From Zoroaster sp. YZ-2022 (Eukaryota > Echinodermata > Asteroidea > Forcipulatida > Zoroasteridae): a stretch of 64,000 nucleotides of DNA. Of the stretch, positions 11,234 to 21,600 are shown piece by piece. The DNA lies in the NCBI GenBank assembly GCA_029582265.1, contig CM055822.1, positions 38,518,679 to 38,582,678 on the forward strand. Direction: 5' to 3'. Below the pieces are notes generated by a model. That model was not told the DNA's origin, searched no databases, and saw only the letters and a list, made by a program, of their open reading frames with translations. Within the stretch, counting starts at the first letter, position 1, and each line of letters opens with the position of its first letter. Position numbers and translations under genes: made by a program.

Positions 11234-11392
11234 TTGTATAGAGTACTAGGAATAATTATGTATATTTTGTAAAAATTATGTCCCAAGTAAACAACAAAAA
11301 AAATAATAAAAAAAATTAAAAAAATTAAAATAAAAAAAATTAAAAATTTCTTCAAAAAGGAAAAATTTATATTTTGTTGGCCTCCAGCATTT

Positions 11393-11401
11393 AGGGGGAG
11401 G
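11393..11401 (+). other. Polypurine tract of the gypsy element
   Basis: AGGGGGAGG lies four bases upstream of the 3' LTR, the place where plus-strand synthesis is primed. The preceding 11290-11360 is A-rich with TTAAAAAAATT-like runs. Confidence 0.75.
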
Positions 11402-11405
11402 CTGA

Positions 11406-11705
11406 TGTAGTAGCCCTGAATTCCTTTTGTGTGTGGTAATAAAGGTATTTCTTCCATTAAGCATCGCCAGGTGCGACCATGCATGACCCATGGGCCAGTC
11501 TATATAAAGGCTGGTTGTACAATTTTCGCTCTCGCAGTTTGCTCACAGCAGCTCCGCAGAAGAGACACTAATAAGGACGTATAAGTATTTTATATAATTA
11601 TCTTTAGCTTTTCGTTCCGTCACTGTAGTGTCCATTTGGCAGTAGCATAACGCTAATAGGTACACCACAGTGGCTCCTTTATTATTTAAGAAAACGCACT
11701 CTAAA
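11406..11705 (+). repeat. 3' LTR of the gypsy element
   Basis: The 300-bp copy is identical to 6066-6365 except A for C at 11650. Its TATA box is at 11501-11508. It is followed directly by the target duplication GGTC and the resumed satellite. Confidence 0.95.
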
Positions 11706-11709
11706 GGTC

Positions 11710-11988
11710 CATGGTTACAGGTTATGATCAAAGTCCTCGTTTGGAGGTGTATAAACCATGTATGATGTCCACGGTTGGTATGTATTGAATCAGCACCCAC
11801 TGTAATATATAGGGTTACATTTGAATGTCAGGGTATGAGGCAGTTTAAACTCAGCCCACAGTTGTATACTATACTATACAACCACATGGGTCCATGGTTA
11901 CAGGTTATGATCAAAGTCCTCATTTGGAGGTGTATAAACCATGTATGATGTCCACGGTTGGTATGTATTGAATCAGCACCCACTGTAA
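11710..11988. repeat. 183-bp satellite, right block (about 1.5 units)
   Basis: The array resumes at the base where it was cut. Unit starts are at 11777 and 11960, so the interrupted unit (5950-6065 plus 11710-11776) is exactly 183 bp. The array ends inside a unit at about 11988 and passes straight into a (GT)n tract. Confidence 0.93.
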
Positions 11989-12170
11989 CTGTGTGTGTAT
12001 GTGTGTGTGTGGGTAGGCCTCGGCAAGGTTGTGGGGACAGATAAGAAAAGGGACGGCAAGACCGCCGTATCTGTGGGGACATTTTCATGTCCCCACAACA
12101 TTTTGGGCCGTAATTTGTCCCCACAACTGTGTCTCACAGCATGTTAATGTCCCCACAATTACGGTGCGTG

Positions 12171-12204
<34 letters not shown>

Positions 12205-12540
12205 TGTGAGTAAGCGTACCATTCATTGTGTGGACCTGAGAACAAAAGAGGTCCACACAACGTATGGAGTGTTTGCGCTGTGTGGACTTACACACGTCCA
12301 CACAATGTTTTTGGACTTTGGAAAAGTACGAGTATCTCTGAAATTAGTGATTTGTCTAGGCAGGTTCTTTGACTTAAATCGAAGGATATTATTAAAAGGG
12401 AAAAATAGAACGAAAACCGCTCTCAAAACACTCTTCTGTGTGAAATGGGAACGATTTTAAGAATTTCCTATCCTTAAGTACACGAGAACAAAGGAATGTC
12501 CACACAACAATAGCTACGCTTACCTGTGTGTGTCTGTGTG
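11989..12540. repeat. GT-rich tracts and GTCC(C/A)CACA hairpin cluster
   Basis: (GT)n runs lie at about 11989-12012 and 12174-12204. Between and after them are three short perfect hairpins with related stems: TGTGGGGACAT/ATGTCCCCACA near 12071-12097, TTGTGTGGAC/GTCCACACAA near 12227-12262, and TGTGTGGAC/GTCCACACA near 12279-12305. Single GTCCCCACAA or GTCCACACAA motifs recur nearby (12118, 12151, 12498). No gene is evident. Confidence 0.75.
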
Positions 12541-12644
12541 TGGATTTTGTATACGAGTGTGCAGTGTAAGGGGTTACAGAGTCACATGCATGTTCAGAAG
12601 AACATACCATAGGAAAGAAAACAGTGAATCCATCCCGCGACCCC

Positions 12645-13310
12645 ATGAAAGGTTCCGGCTCTTACTGAGAACAGACTATTGAATTTTAATGGTAATGGTG
12701 TGCTGGTAACGATTATTATTATCTCATACATATTATGATGATTATAAACTGTCCCGCTTGACCCCATCCCCTTCCCGATCCGCCAATGGTTTGAGACGCA
12801 ATTGCAATCGTGTGTTGAATTTGAATTTCAATAACATTCATTTACTGAATTTCAATAACATTCAATTACTAAATTAAAAGTCAAGGCCTTTGGACTTGAA
12901 CTGGCTCATTAAGTGGAAACACCCGCAGTCGGCTTGTAAATAATATATGCTGAGAACAGACTATTTTTATTCAGTTTTTGTTCGGTATTGTTGTGCTTGT
13001 AACGGTAATTATCTCAAACAAAATGGCAATAAACTACCGAATATTATATAAATCATTTGTCAACGAGAGATATGAAATCAATAAATTTGAAGTTTTTTTT
13101 TATGACAGGCCAATTTAGTGTTTCATTACGTTTTTCCGCCCGCTGTCGGGTCGTATTATATGAGAGGTTTCAGCTCTTACTGAGAGAACAGACTATTGAA
13201 TTTTAAGCGGTTTTTGTTCGGTATTGTTGTGATTGTAATGGTTATTATCTCCCACAAAATGACAATAACACTACCGAATATTAATATAAATCATTTGATG
13301 ACAGGCTAAT
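12645..13310. repeat. Three diverged copies of a short repeat
   Basis: A segment containing GAGAACAGACTATT followed by GGTATTGTTGTG, ATTATCTC, AAAATG(G/A)CAATAA and CTACCGAATATTA occurs at about 12660-12740 (partial), 12950-13060 and 13170-13300. The copies are in direct orientation and diverged. No coding potential is evident. Confidence 0.65.
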
Positions 13311-13793
13311 ATTATCTTTAACAGTCCAAACAGTACATGCACCTTTTATAAGCAGGGGTGGATCCAGGGTAGCTGAAATGAAAAAGAGACATGGTACAGC
13401 GAAAAGGGGTGAAACTGCCTAAAAGGGGTCCACGTATATAAAGTATAGGGTAAATTGATTGCAAGGTGATGAATGGACACTTGTCTTCTTTGCCTGCCTC
13501 CTTTACCCGTTAATTTTCCCCCTGCCCCCCCCCCCCCATCTGCCAATGATCCTTATAATATAGTATTAATTTTCATGAATCCACAAGCAAATGCATTTGT
13601 GACTTTACGTGGTGTTTGATGAGGGGGTATACCGGTAAGGTTTAAAAGTGGCAGTGATTTCTAAAGACGACGAGAGGGATGGTATAAGCAGAACCCCTAC
13701 CTAACCTAGTACCCCTGCACGACACTGGAACTCTCCCTAACCCCTGGAACCTATAGATGCCATTCCCAATTTAAATATGTAGGATTTTTTATT

Positions 13794-14219
13794 TGTTGTT
13801 GTGGTTGTGGTTGTGGTTGTGGTTGTGGTTGTGGTTGTGGTTGTGGTTGTGGTTGTGGTTGTGGTTGTGGTTGTGTTTGTTTGTTTGTGGTTGTGTTTGT
13901 TTGTTTGTTTGTTTGTGGTTGTGGTTGTGGTTGTGGTTGTGGTTGTGGTTGTGGTTGGGTTGTGGTTGTGGTTGTTTGTTTGTTTGTTTGTTTGTTTGTT
14001 TGTTTGTTTGTTTGTTTGTTTGTTTGTTTGTTTGTTTGTTTGTTTGTTTGTTTGTTTGTTTGTTTGTTTGTTTGTTTGTTTGTTTGTTTGTTTGTTTGTT
14101 TGTTTGTTTGTTTGTTTGTTTGTTTGTTTGTTTGTTTGTTTGTTTGTTTGTTTGTTTGTTTGTTTGTTTGTTTGTTTGTTTGTTTGTTTGTTTGTTTGTT
14201 TGTTTGTTTGTTTGTTTGT
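13794..14219. repeat. Compound microsatellite (TTGTGG)n then (TTTG)n
   Basis: A GGTTGT hexamer tract fills 13794-13875, mixed TTTG/GGTTGT follows to about 13972, then an almost perfect TTTG tetramer runs to 14218 (about 60 units). The long open frames through it are artefacts of repeat periodicity. Confidence 0.95.
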
Positions 14220-14400
14220 ATAGACCCAGTGTGCAATTTGAGGACCGCCGTTGGAATACACACCAACAAAGTGGGGACCGGACCTACATGTGGGGACCGA
14301 TTACCCGGTCCCCACTTGTTGGAGTCAAAAATTTGTTCCATAGAGGGCGCACTATGTTATGCTGCAAAAATAGCGCGGGTCCCCAAATAACACCAAACAA
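14220..14400. repeat. GGTCCTCAAATTGCAC-type repeat next to the TTTG tract
   Basis: Directly after the TTTG tract comes GTGTGCAATTTGAGGACCG, the inverse complement of CGGTCCTCAAATTGCACAC found beside another TTTG tract at 35294-35318. It is followed by GTGGGGACCG facing CGGTCCCCAC (14288-14314), a 10-bp-stem hairpin. The two loci therefore share a repeat family with an attached TTTG tail. Confidence 0.65.
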
Positions 14401-14479
14401 CTGTACTGTTGTTTTCCGGTCCTGGGAATGCTGTGTGTTATTGTTCAGAGTTTGTTTTTGCACGCTTCGGTTGATCGGA

Positions 14480-14706
14480 CTCTGAAATGGAAAGCGCCCT
14501 CAAGCGACGGATGTTCCTGCACGTATGTCGCGACACGCTGCAGCCATGTATGTACATGTACTAATGTGGCAGCCGCGCCGCCTGGGCTACACACACACCT
14601 CGCGTACGCACAAGGTAGCGAAAGTAAGAGCAGCACCGATGGTTCTTCATGGGCCGAGACGAGAGTGACTTACTTATTTTTAACAGTTTCGCCAGGTATT
14701 TGTCAA
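14480..14706 (+). other. Candidate 5' noncoding exon of the SET-kinase-BRCT gene
   Basis: This is a locally CpG- and GC-rich island in AT-rich surroundings, ending at a strong donor (CAAG/GTGAGC near 14706). The coding start at 17629 lies just after a 3' splice site at 17618-17619, so an upstream noncoding exon must exist, and this island is the best candidate I can see. No TATA box or coding frame supports it further. Confidence 0.25.
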
Positions 14707-15620
14707 GGTGAGCTTTTCAAATTATCAATAACATTTTTCTTATAAAGAACGGTTTATGCACCTTCTCAAAACTATTCCAGGATAAGTTGCAGACAAGTTT
14801 TTTCCAGATTTTCGCTGGGCGGGCGGTCGGAGAAAAATCATTAAAAATTGTTTACTCTTTTTTAGTGTGAGGTTAGGGACTCATAATATATTTTTCTATT
14901 TCCCGAGGACTCCATATATTGGAAAAATATAAAAACCTAATATTTCAGGGCACTTTAGAGGGGCTCTTTAAAAGTTTTGAGAGCTTCTCCAAATTATACC
15001 ATTTTATATTAGAAATCGAAAACAATATTTTTATTTTCAAGATTAAAACAATTTTACAACCATCTGGAATAAGATGAAACATGATTCAACTGTTTTTCTT
15101 CTTGGGTACATTTTCTGTGCCCCCATCAACTTTAACAGTTTGGGGGTGAGTCATTATACCAACATAAATTTTTTGATGACCACAATTCTGTGCGTCTCAA
15201 AAAACGGCGCTCAAGACGTCCACGCATATGATCATGCATTGAAATTCAGCATTTTACAAGAGAATTCTTCACTGAAACAAACTGAAACACCAAACTGCTA
15301 ATTTCATTTGTAAGTTACCGTCCAGATGATTGTATAACCTTGGGTGCATCTGTAGGGGAGTGGAATTCTCTGTACTGTAAGCAGTAAATATAAACAAATA
15401 AAATCATGAAAGCTTTTTTTTTTACTCAGAGACTGGGCCAGTCTAATACTGAGCCAGTACTAAAATGATCAAAAACAAACTGAACTACTGAGGGTAATTT
15501 TGGCCCCCTCTGTTACTTAATCTAAAGTAAAGGAAAACATAACATCAAATCAAGGTAATTTGAGTCCATCCTAGCTCTACCCAAGAAGACTATTATAAAC
15601 AAACTCTAGCCAGTGTGCAC

Positions 15621-15886
15621 ATATGTGACTGGCTCTGGCAAAACCCTAAACTTGGACCCAATTTTCAAAAGGGACCTCCTAAATTTATAGTGAAAATTAA
15701 CTATGTTATTCCCAACAACGTTTCAGGATTTCTCAAAATGTAGAGAGAATGCTCTATATGGTGACATGAAAACTGGTCCCTCAAAGTGATCCCTGGGGTC
15801 AGTTTTTGACCTTTCCATGGCTGTTACGCATTATGGTAAATGCCGAGAAGTTCAGTTCAGGGTTTTGCCAAGAGCGGGTCACATAT
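15621..15886. mobile_element. MITE-like TIR element (GGCAAAACCCT termini)
   Basis: The left end ATATGTGAC then GGCTCTGGCAAAACCCTAAA faces its inverted complement at 15856-15886 (AGGGTTTTGCCAAGAGCGGG then TCACATAT) with a few mismatches. The 266-bp body is noncoding. Size and ends fit a non-autonomous DNA transposon. Confidence 0.65.
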
Positions 15887-17618
15887 AACTATAAGCCCCC
15901 AGAGCATTGAGTTAACTACTTTGCCATATGGCCAAAGGAATGTCCACACAGCGACTTTGTCTTGGTGACCATGAGACAGAGGTACCCTATGTCTTCAATA
16001 CATATGGTGCAAATGGCACACTTAAGAAATTGAACCTACAATCAACTTTTCCCTTCAAAATACACTAAGTTAAGAAAAGTCTGTGTAGGGGGTGGAATTC
16101 TCCTGTACTTATACTTATTTTTGCTGGTGGATTTTATTTTTCCCCTAAGTAAAATGGGAAGTTCCCCCTGTCATTTATATAAAATTGTTTTCTTATCTCC
16201 TTATGTTATAAGAGTGGTTCCCCTAAGTGCCCCCCCCCTGACTAAATTTGGTTTACTTTATAGTTTATTGTTTAAGTGTACCAGACCATTCACCTGCATG
16301 GTTCCCTGAATTAAGTTGGTTAATTTTAGTAAATGTACATGTATATTGTCCTCTAGACAAAGCACACATTTATCCTGTATAATGTTTATAGACCCTTCAC
16401 CGAGTAGTCTGCAGTTTGGCTAACTGATAAGATCTCACAGCCCTTTGCGGTTTGGAGAAAACAGGCAATGTTTACGGAATGTGACAGGCGTGATTTATTT
16501 TGTGAGAGTATTGATCAAGGACAATCTAGGCTTACTTGATGTCAATGAAAAAACCCGATCTTTAGCAACAGAACACATAGGTTTACTTTTAATTAAAAAG
16601 TTATTCAGATCCGAAATTCTTCAATACCATGAAGATTTTAAGAATGTAATGTTCTTCGGCAATATAGTAACAGCACAATGGTTACAGTCAGTGAGATTTA
16701 ACTGTAATTGTATTTAAACTTCGTTTTAAACTAAGGGGCCCAGGGAACGATTTCGTTTTGCATAGAAAAACTGCGATGCAAAATCATTTTTTGTATAGCT
16801 TGGTTCATAATATGAATGTCCAAGTTTTACCAGAAATAATAATCTTTAGTGTCCAGAAATTACCACAGGTTGTAAAAAAAATTCACGTGTTTCTTTCTTC
16901 TAGGCCAATTTTCTTTATTATTTTCGCCAAATTGTAGTCATTCATGAAAGTTATTCCTCTATATTTTCTTTTTTGTTTACATTGTTATATCGATCGCTAA
17001 AACAGAGGCAATGTTTGGGTGCTTTTCAATGTGAATTTCGCCGAGTGTAACGTTACTTTGTGGTATGATATCTACGGTTTGATCAATCTTGATTTTGATT
17101 ATTAAAAATTCGTCATGAAAATGAGTAGCTCACCGTGGTTGAAAGTGCAATCATATTGTGTGCCGAAATGATTCTAAATCTCACCACTACATATACAAAA
17201 CTTCAGAGTACTGTGGCATATTTTGTTTTTGTACTTAGCCAAATTGTCATTCAGTCTACCGTCTTACTCTCATCAATTTAGTATAGGTAATGTAATATAT
17301 AGACATGCATGTACAGTACATAATACAAATATTTTATTTTGTTTTAATTTTTCATTGAATATCAACCACCTTTTCACTACGAATTTTTTCACACATTAAT
17401 TGTTTACTCTAGTAAATTGAGTTTTGTAATTTTGTTCATTTCAGATGTCTCATTATATAATTTACTGGTAAATAGGTGTGAATTTCCTTTTATTTTTGAA
17501 AAAAATACTTCACTCTTTATTTAAAAGAGAGAAAGACTACAATCATATGATTTACTTACAGCATACATAAACTTTTCTAATTAATCGTCATGCTAATTGT
17601 TTGTGTTTTCTTTACGTA
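15887..17618. other. Intergenic or 5' intron sequence, no supported gene
   Basis: The stretch is AT-rich with T-runs and a few CATGTACATG motifs. A 90-codon frame at 16445-16717 has no recognisable domain and no splice context I trust. This stretch probably lies within the first intron of the downstream gene. Confidence 0.5.
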
Positions 17619-17628
17619 GTTGTTAACA

Positions 17629-18641
17629 ATGTCACGGTTGAGGACAAAACGACTAACACCAATGCAGCAGGCACGTGATGCATGCAGAAACCAACAAGAT
17701 AATGATGGATTTGAAGTGAAGTACATTAATGACTATATTGGTAAGTTGCAATTGGGATTGACTCCTCCATTTGATGGATTATTTGAGTTAATTTTCGTCT
17801 CATATTTTTTTATTTCTTTAATTTGTTTATTTCTATATCTGTGTGATAATTTAATGTGAAATTGAAAACATTTCATCAAGGCAAAGACAAAGTATGACCA
17901 CTAAATTTATTGAATATTTTGGTTATTACATATTTATTGATTACTACAGAATGGATAGTAATTTATTTTTCAAAACAATGATGAAGGCAAGACTCTGCTT
18001 AAACGTAAATTGTATGTGTGCAATCAGAATAAAATTGTATTCAAGTCTACTTATTTTTACTTTGAATAACCAGGGTATGGAACCTTCACAACAAGAGACT
18101 TTGCACAAGGGGATTTTCTTCTTCAATATCGTGGTGAAATAATCACCCAGGCAGAAGGTGAACACAGGCAAGAGAGCTACTCTGAGGACAAAGGAAGTTT
18201 CTTGTTCTTTTTTGGGGACAAGGGAAGCACATTCTGGTAAGCTACTTCATCAGTCAACATATTTTTACAAAATCTGATTTACTTAATTATCTTAGATGTC
18301 TTTGTTTAAGCACAAAGGTTAAAATTAAAAGGACTAAAGTATCCTCAACAATTATGGTGAAATTATCAAACACAAAAAAAATTTCCAACCAAAATATACA
18401 AGCAAATACATGCTGCATTTTTTTATTTGTTGGATAATTTTCTTACAGTGTGGATGGTACCCAGTCAGATGGTGCCTGTCGAATGGTGAATGATGAGTAT
18501 GTAAGAAAGTCTAATACTCAGATGAAGGTACTATCTGTTGACGGAACACCCTGTCTGTGCCTGTTTGCTCGACGGGATATGCTCAAAGGAGAGGAGCTCC
18601 GATATGATTATGGAGATGAGAATGTTCCATGGAGAAAAAAT
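17629..18641 (+). CDS. Exons 1-3: KMT5A (SETD8)-like SET domain
   Basis: Exon 1 (17629-17740) starts at ATG in AACAATGTC just after a 3' splice site (17618-17619). Exons 2 (18074-18236) and 3 (18449-18641) follow in phases 1 and 2. The 156 residues align by eye with KMT5A-type lysine methyltransferases: FEVKYINDYIG, then GYGTF (38-42), GDFLLQYRGEI, FCVDGTQSDG, LCLFARRD and the closing GEELRYDYGD...PWRK. The family uses SAM to methylate lysines, classically H4K20. The usual NH of the RxxNH motif is ND here (CRMVNDE), so activity is uncertain. Exon 3 ends at a GTAAGG donor inside an open frame; unspliced, the frame runs to TAA at 18669-18671 and would yield a 166-residue SET-only protein. Confidence 0.85.
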
Positions 18642-21600
18642 GTAAGGCAAATGCTGAAAGCATGGGCCTAATTAAGAGTGGGAATTGGGGATTGCAAATA
18701 TAATGAAGGAAATGTTTTCAAGAATTTAGCCAATTTATAGTTTAAAAAGACGAAAAATAATAATCATCAATTTCTATAAAAACATTGGAAGATTGGAATA
18801 AGTGTTCTCGTCCATGAAAGCCTGCATCTTCAAACCTAGAAAGCGACTTAATACATGTACCTTTGACTACCCATATCTATTTTTTTTATATCTATCTTAT
18901 CAGTTTTAAAATGGAAGCAAAGAAGGTATTTTTAAAGGATAATGGCCTAGACACCTATATTTCTTATTTATTTCTTGTACTTTCTCATTTTCTCTTGTCA
19001 GAATGCTGATAAAGATTCCAGTGAAGAGTCCCATAAGGTATGTTTGAATAAAAGTAAAATTGTTGTGTATTGGATTTTAGATACAACTAAATAAATGTAA
19101 AATAAATGAAAGCAGGATAAACAAGTTTCTGTTTCTTACGAGCTTGTATACTCACTAAGATTTTATAAACTGAACTGAAAAATTTTCTGTGTAATTAAAT
19201 TATGTTGTAATTTGTAGACTGACATTCACAATCATTTGTTTTTACAAATCATTCAAGTCAGGGAAAAAATAATCCAAGTTGGGATAACAAAAACAATACA
19301 AGTCAAGGAAAAAATAATCCAAGTCGGGATAAAAAAATAATCCAAGCCGGGATAAAAAAAATAATCCAAGCCGGGATAAAAAATAATCCAAGTCAGGATA
19401 AAAAATAATCCAAGTCAGGGGAAAATAATCCAAGTCAGGGAAGAAATAATACACCCAAGGGCAAAACAAAAATCCAAGTCAGGGGGAAAAAAATCATTCA
19501 AATCAGGAAAAAATAATTCACGTCAGGGAATTATAATACAAGTCAGGCGAAAAAAATCATTCACGTCTGGGGAAAAAATAATACAAGTCAGGGAAAAAAT
19601 CATTCACGTCAGGGAAAAAATAATCCATGTCGGGATAAAAAATAATAATCCAAATCGGGGAAAATAATCCAAGTCAGGGACAAAATAATACACCCAAAAC
19701 CAAGGGCACAAAAAAAATTAACCAAGCCAGGGAAAATATAAAGATCGTCAAATGTGGCCTTTGCAGTTGATCCCTCTCGAAGTTCAGGTCACACTGTGGT
19801 CTCTAAAGGGTTAAAAGTTCATGGCACAAACTGTTAATATGAAACATTCTTTGCAACAGAATTAGTCCAAGGCATAGCAAAATATGAACCTGTATACATA
19901 TAATTTGCCTGAAGTGGTCTCTGAGTTTGTTTGACTCCATCAGAGGATTGTTGTAATAATAAACATGATAGATTTCAAATTTCACAAGACAAGTTGTCTT
20001 AGTAAAATGAATGAAGAAAATGTTTTACGGAACTAGTAAAAATATTGGTTAAAGTATTTTTTTAGTCAGTGTACAAATTGGTTCTACATTATATGAATAG
20101 TGTTGTTCTTATTTCATTGAAGGTTCAAAGATGGGCAGAAAAACTAGAGGAACTAAAAAGTATGGACGACTCAAAGAAAAAAAAAGTTGGCAAAATTGTT
20201 TTCAGCAAGTTGTTGAGTATTGCCGAGGGAAGCAATGGCGCACAAGTCTACCTGGGTACACTTGGCAACTGTCCCATTGCAGTTAAGCGTGTAAACACAG
20301 AAATGGTAGGAAAGGAAGTCACAATATTTAAAGAGCTTCAAGGTAAACGCTTTAACCATGTTCTGAAGACAATGTGTGTTGAAGATGATGACGACTTTAC
20401 ATACTTTGCTTCTGAGCTGTGTGATTACAACATGCAAGACATCATCGAAGGCAGGATTTCTGCAATTGACCTAACAGATAATGATCGTAAAGATCTGTGC
20501 CTTGGTTTTTTGAAAGGTCTGCAGGAATTACACCAACATGGAATTGTCCACAGAGATATAAAACCTGCAAATGTGTTGCTTGGTAGGTTTAAAGTTACAT
20601 CTTATATCCTATGTTATGTTTAGGATTTAAGGGGTTTTTCTTTTATACATTTTCCTCCAATGATATCTCAATTTTAAGAATATTTGTGGTGTTGCACTAA
20701 TTAAAATCCTCAATGACCAATTTCTGCTTGAGACAGGTACATTTTGGCTATCTTTTTTTAGATTTTATTTAGATTGTTCTGTTTATAAGCAAACAGAACA
20801 ATCTAAATAAATAGCATCTGCAAAATGTACCTGTCTCAATCAGAAATTGGTCATAAATGCAATTCAGTCAATATTCTAATTAAGTGCACTCAATTTGTGT
20901 AACCATTTATAGATCCCACAGGTACTGTAAAGATCGGGGATTTTGGAGTTTCTAGATTGATTGTGGGGAAAACCACTCTATTAACCAACGCAATTGGGAC
21001 TCTCTGCTGGATGTCAGTAGAGAGTCTTCAAGGAGAAGTGATCAGATACAAGAAGTCTTCAGATATACAGGTATGTAATATTAATTTGTAAAGTGATAAA
21101 CTTACTCAACACAAGTGGGCACAAGATTCATTAAATTTCATCCATGTTATTTCTCTCACAGCAAGACTACTTGGATAGAGTTGCTTTTGTGGAGATGCTT
21201 TTACATTAATTTTTTTTATCATTTCAGATGGCTGGCTGTCTTGTATATTATGTTTTGACTGATGGTCACATTCCACATGAGACAACATCCCCTTATGTAA
21301 AGGAGCCAGAAGGTGTTGTGAGAAACCTGAAAGCAGGGATATTTCAATTATCTCATCTTGGGAGGTTTTTGTCATTCCAGCCCTTGATAGAGAGGATGGT
21401 CAGCCCACTTGAACAATCAAGGCCATCCATCCAGGAATGCGTAACAATTTTTCAAGGTATTAAAAGCGAACATATATCATCTTCTCATCTTCATTTAGAT
21501 TTCTTTTTAATGCTTTATTTAGTTTTCCTAACCATTTTCATTCTTACAAATACACAAGTTTTCGGAGTCTCCACTTTTTAAGCTACCTCTGGCTGTCAGT

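Larger units (their letters stand above)
6066..11705 (+). mobile_element. Near-intact Ty3/gypsy LTR retrotransposon with an extra 5' ORF
   Basis: The 5.64-kb element has 300-bp LTRs at both ends differing at one position (6310 C, 11650 A). Flanking copies of GGTC (6062-6065 and 11706-11709) are a 4-bp target duplication in the satellite. Order inside: LTR, primer-binding site, an SGNH-hydrolase-like ORF, gag, pol (protease, RT, RNase H, integrase), polypurine tract, LTR. The RT-RNase H-integrase order and YIDD motif place it in Ty3/gypsy. No envelope-like frame follows integrase. The near-identical LTRs imply a recent insertion. The gag frame and the extra ORF each contain one in-frame TAA, while pol is fully open over 1059 codons. 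Confidence 0.95.

Noticed and set aside
11234..11392. Envelope-like gene after integrase in the gypsy element
   Set aside because: Only about 160 A-rich bases separate the pol stop from the polypurine tract; there is no room for an envelope frame.
10702..11491. Minus-strand frames of 260 and 71 codons over the end of pol
   Set aside because: They are antisense shadows of the integrase frame and the A-rich 3' end; no domain is recognised.
13737..14485. Long frames on both strands over the TTTG/TTGTGG tracts
   Set aside because: Tetramer and hexamer periodicity removes stops; no gene evidence.
16445..16717. 90-codon frame upstream of the SET exons
   Set aside because: No recognisable domain, no splice signals joining it in phase to exon 1, and a compositional bias like the surrounding AT-rich DNA.
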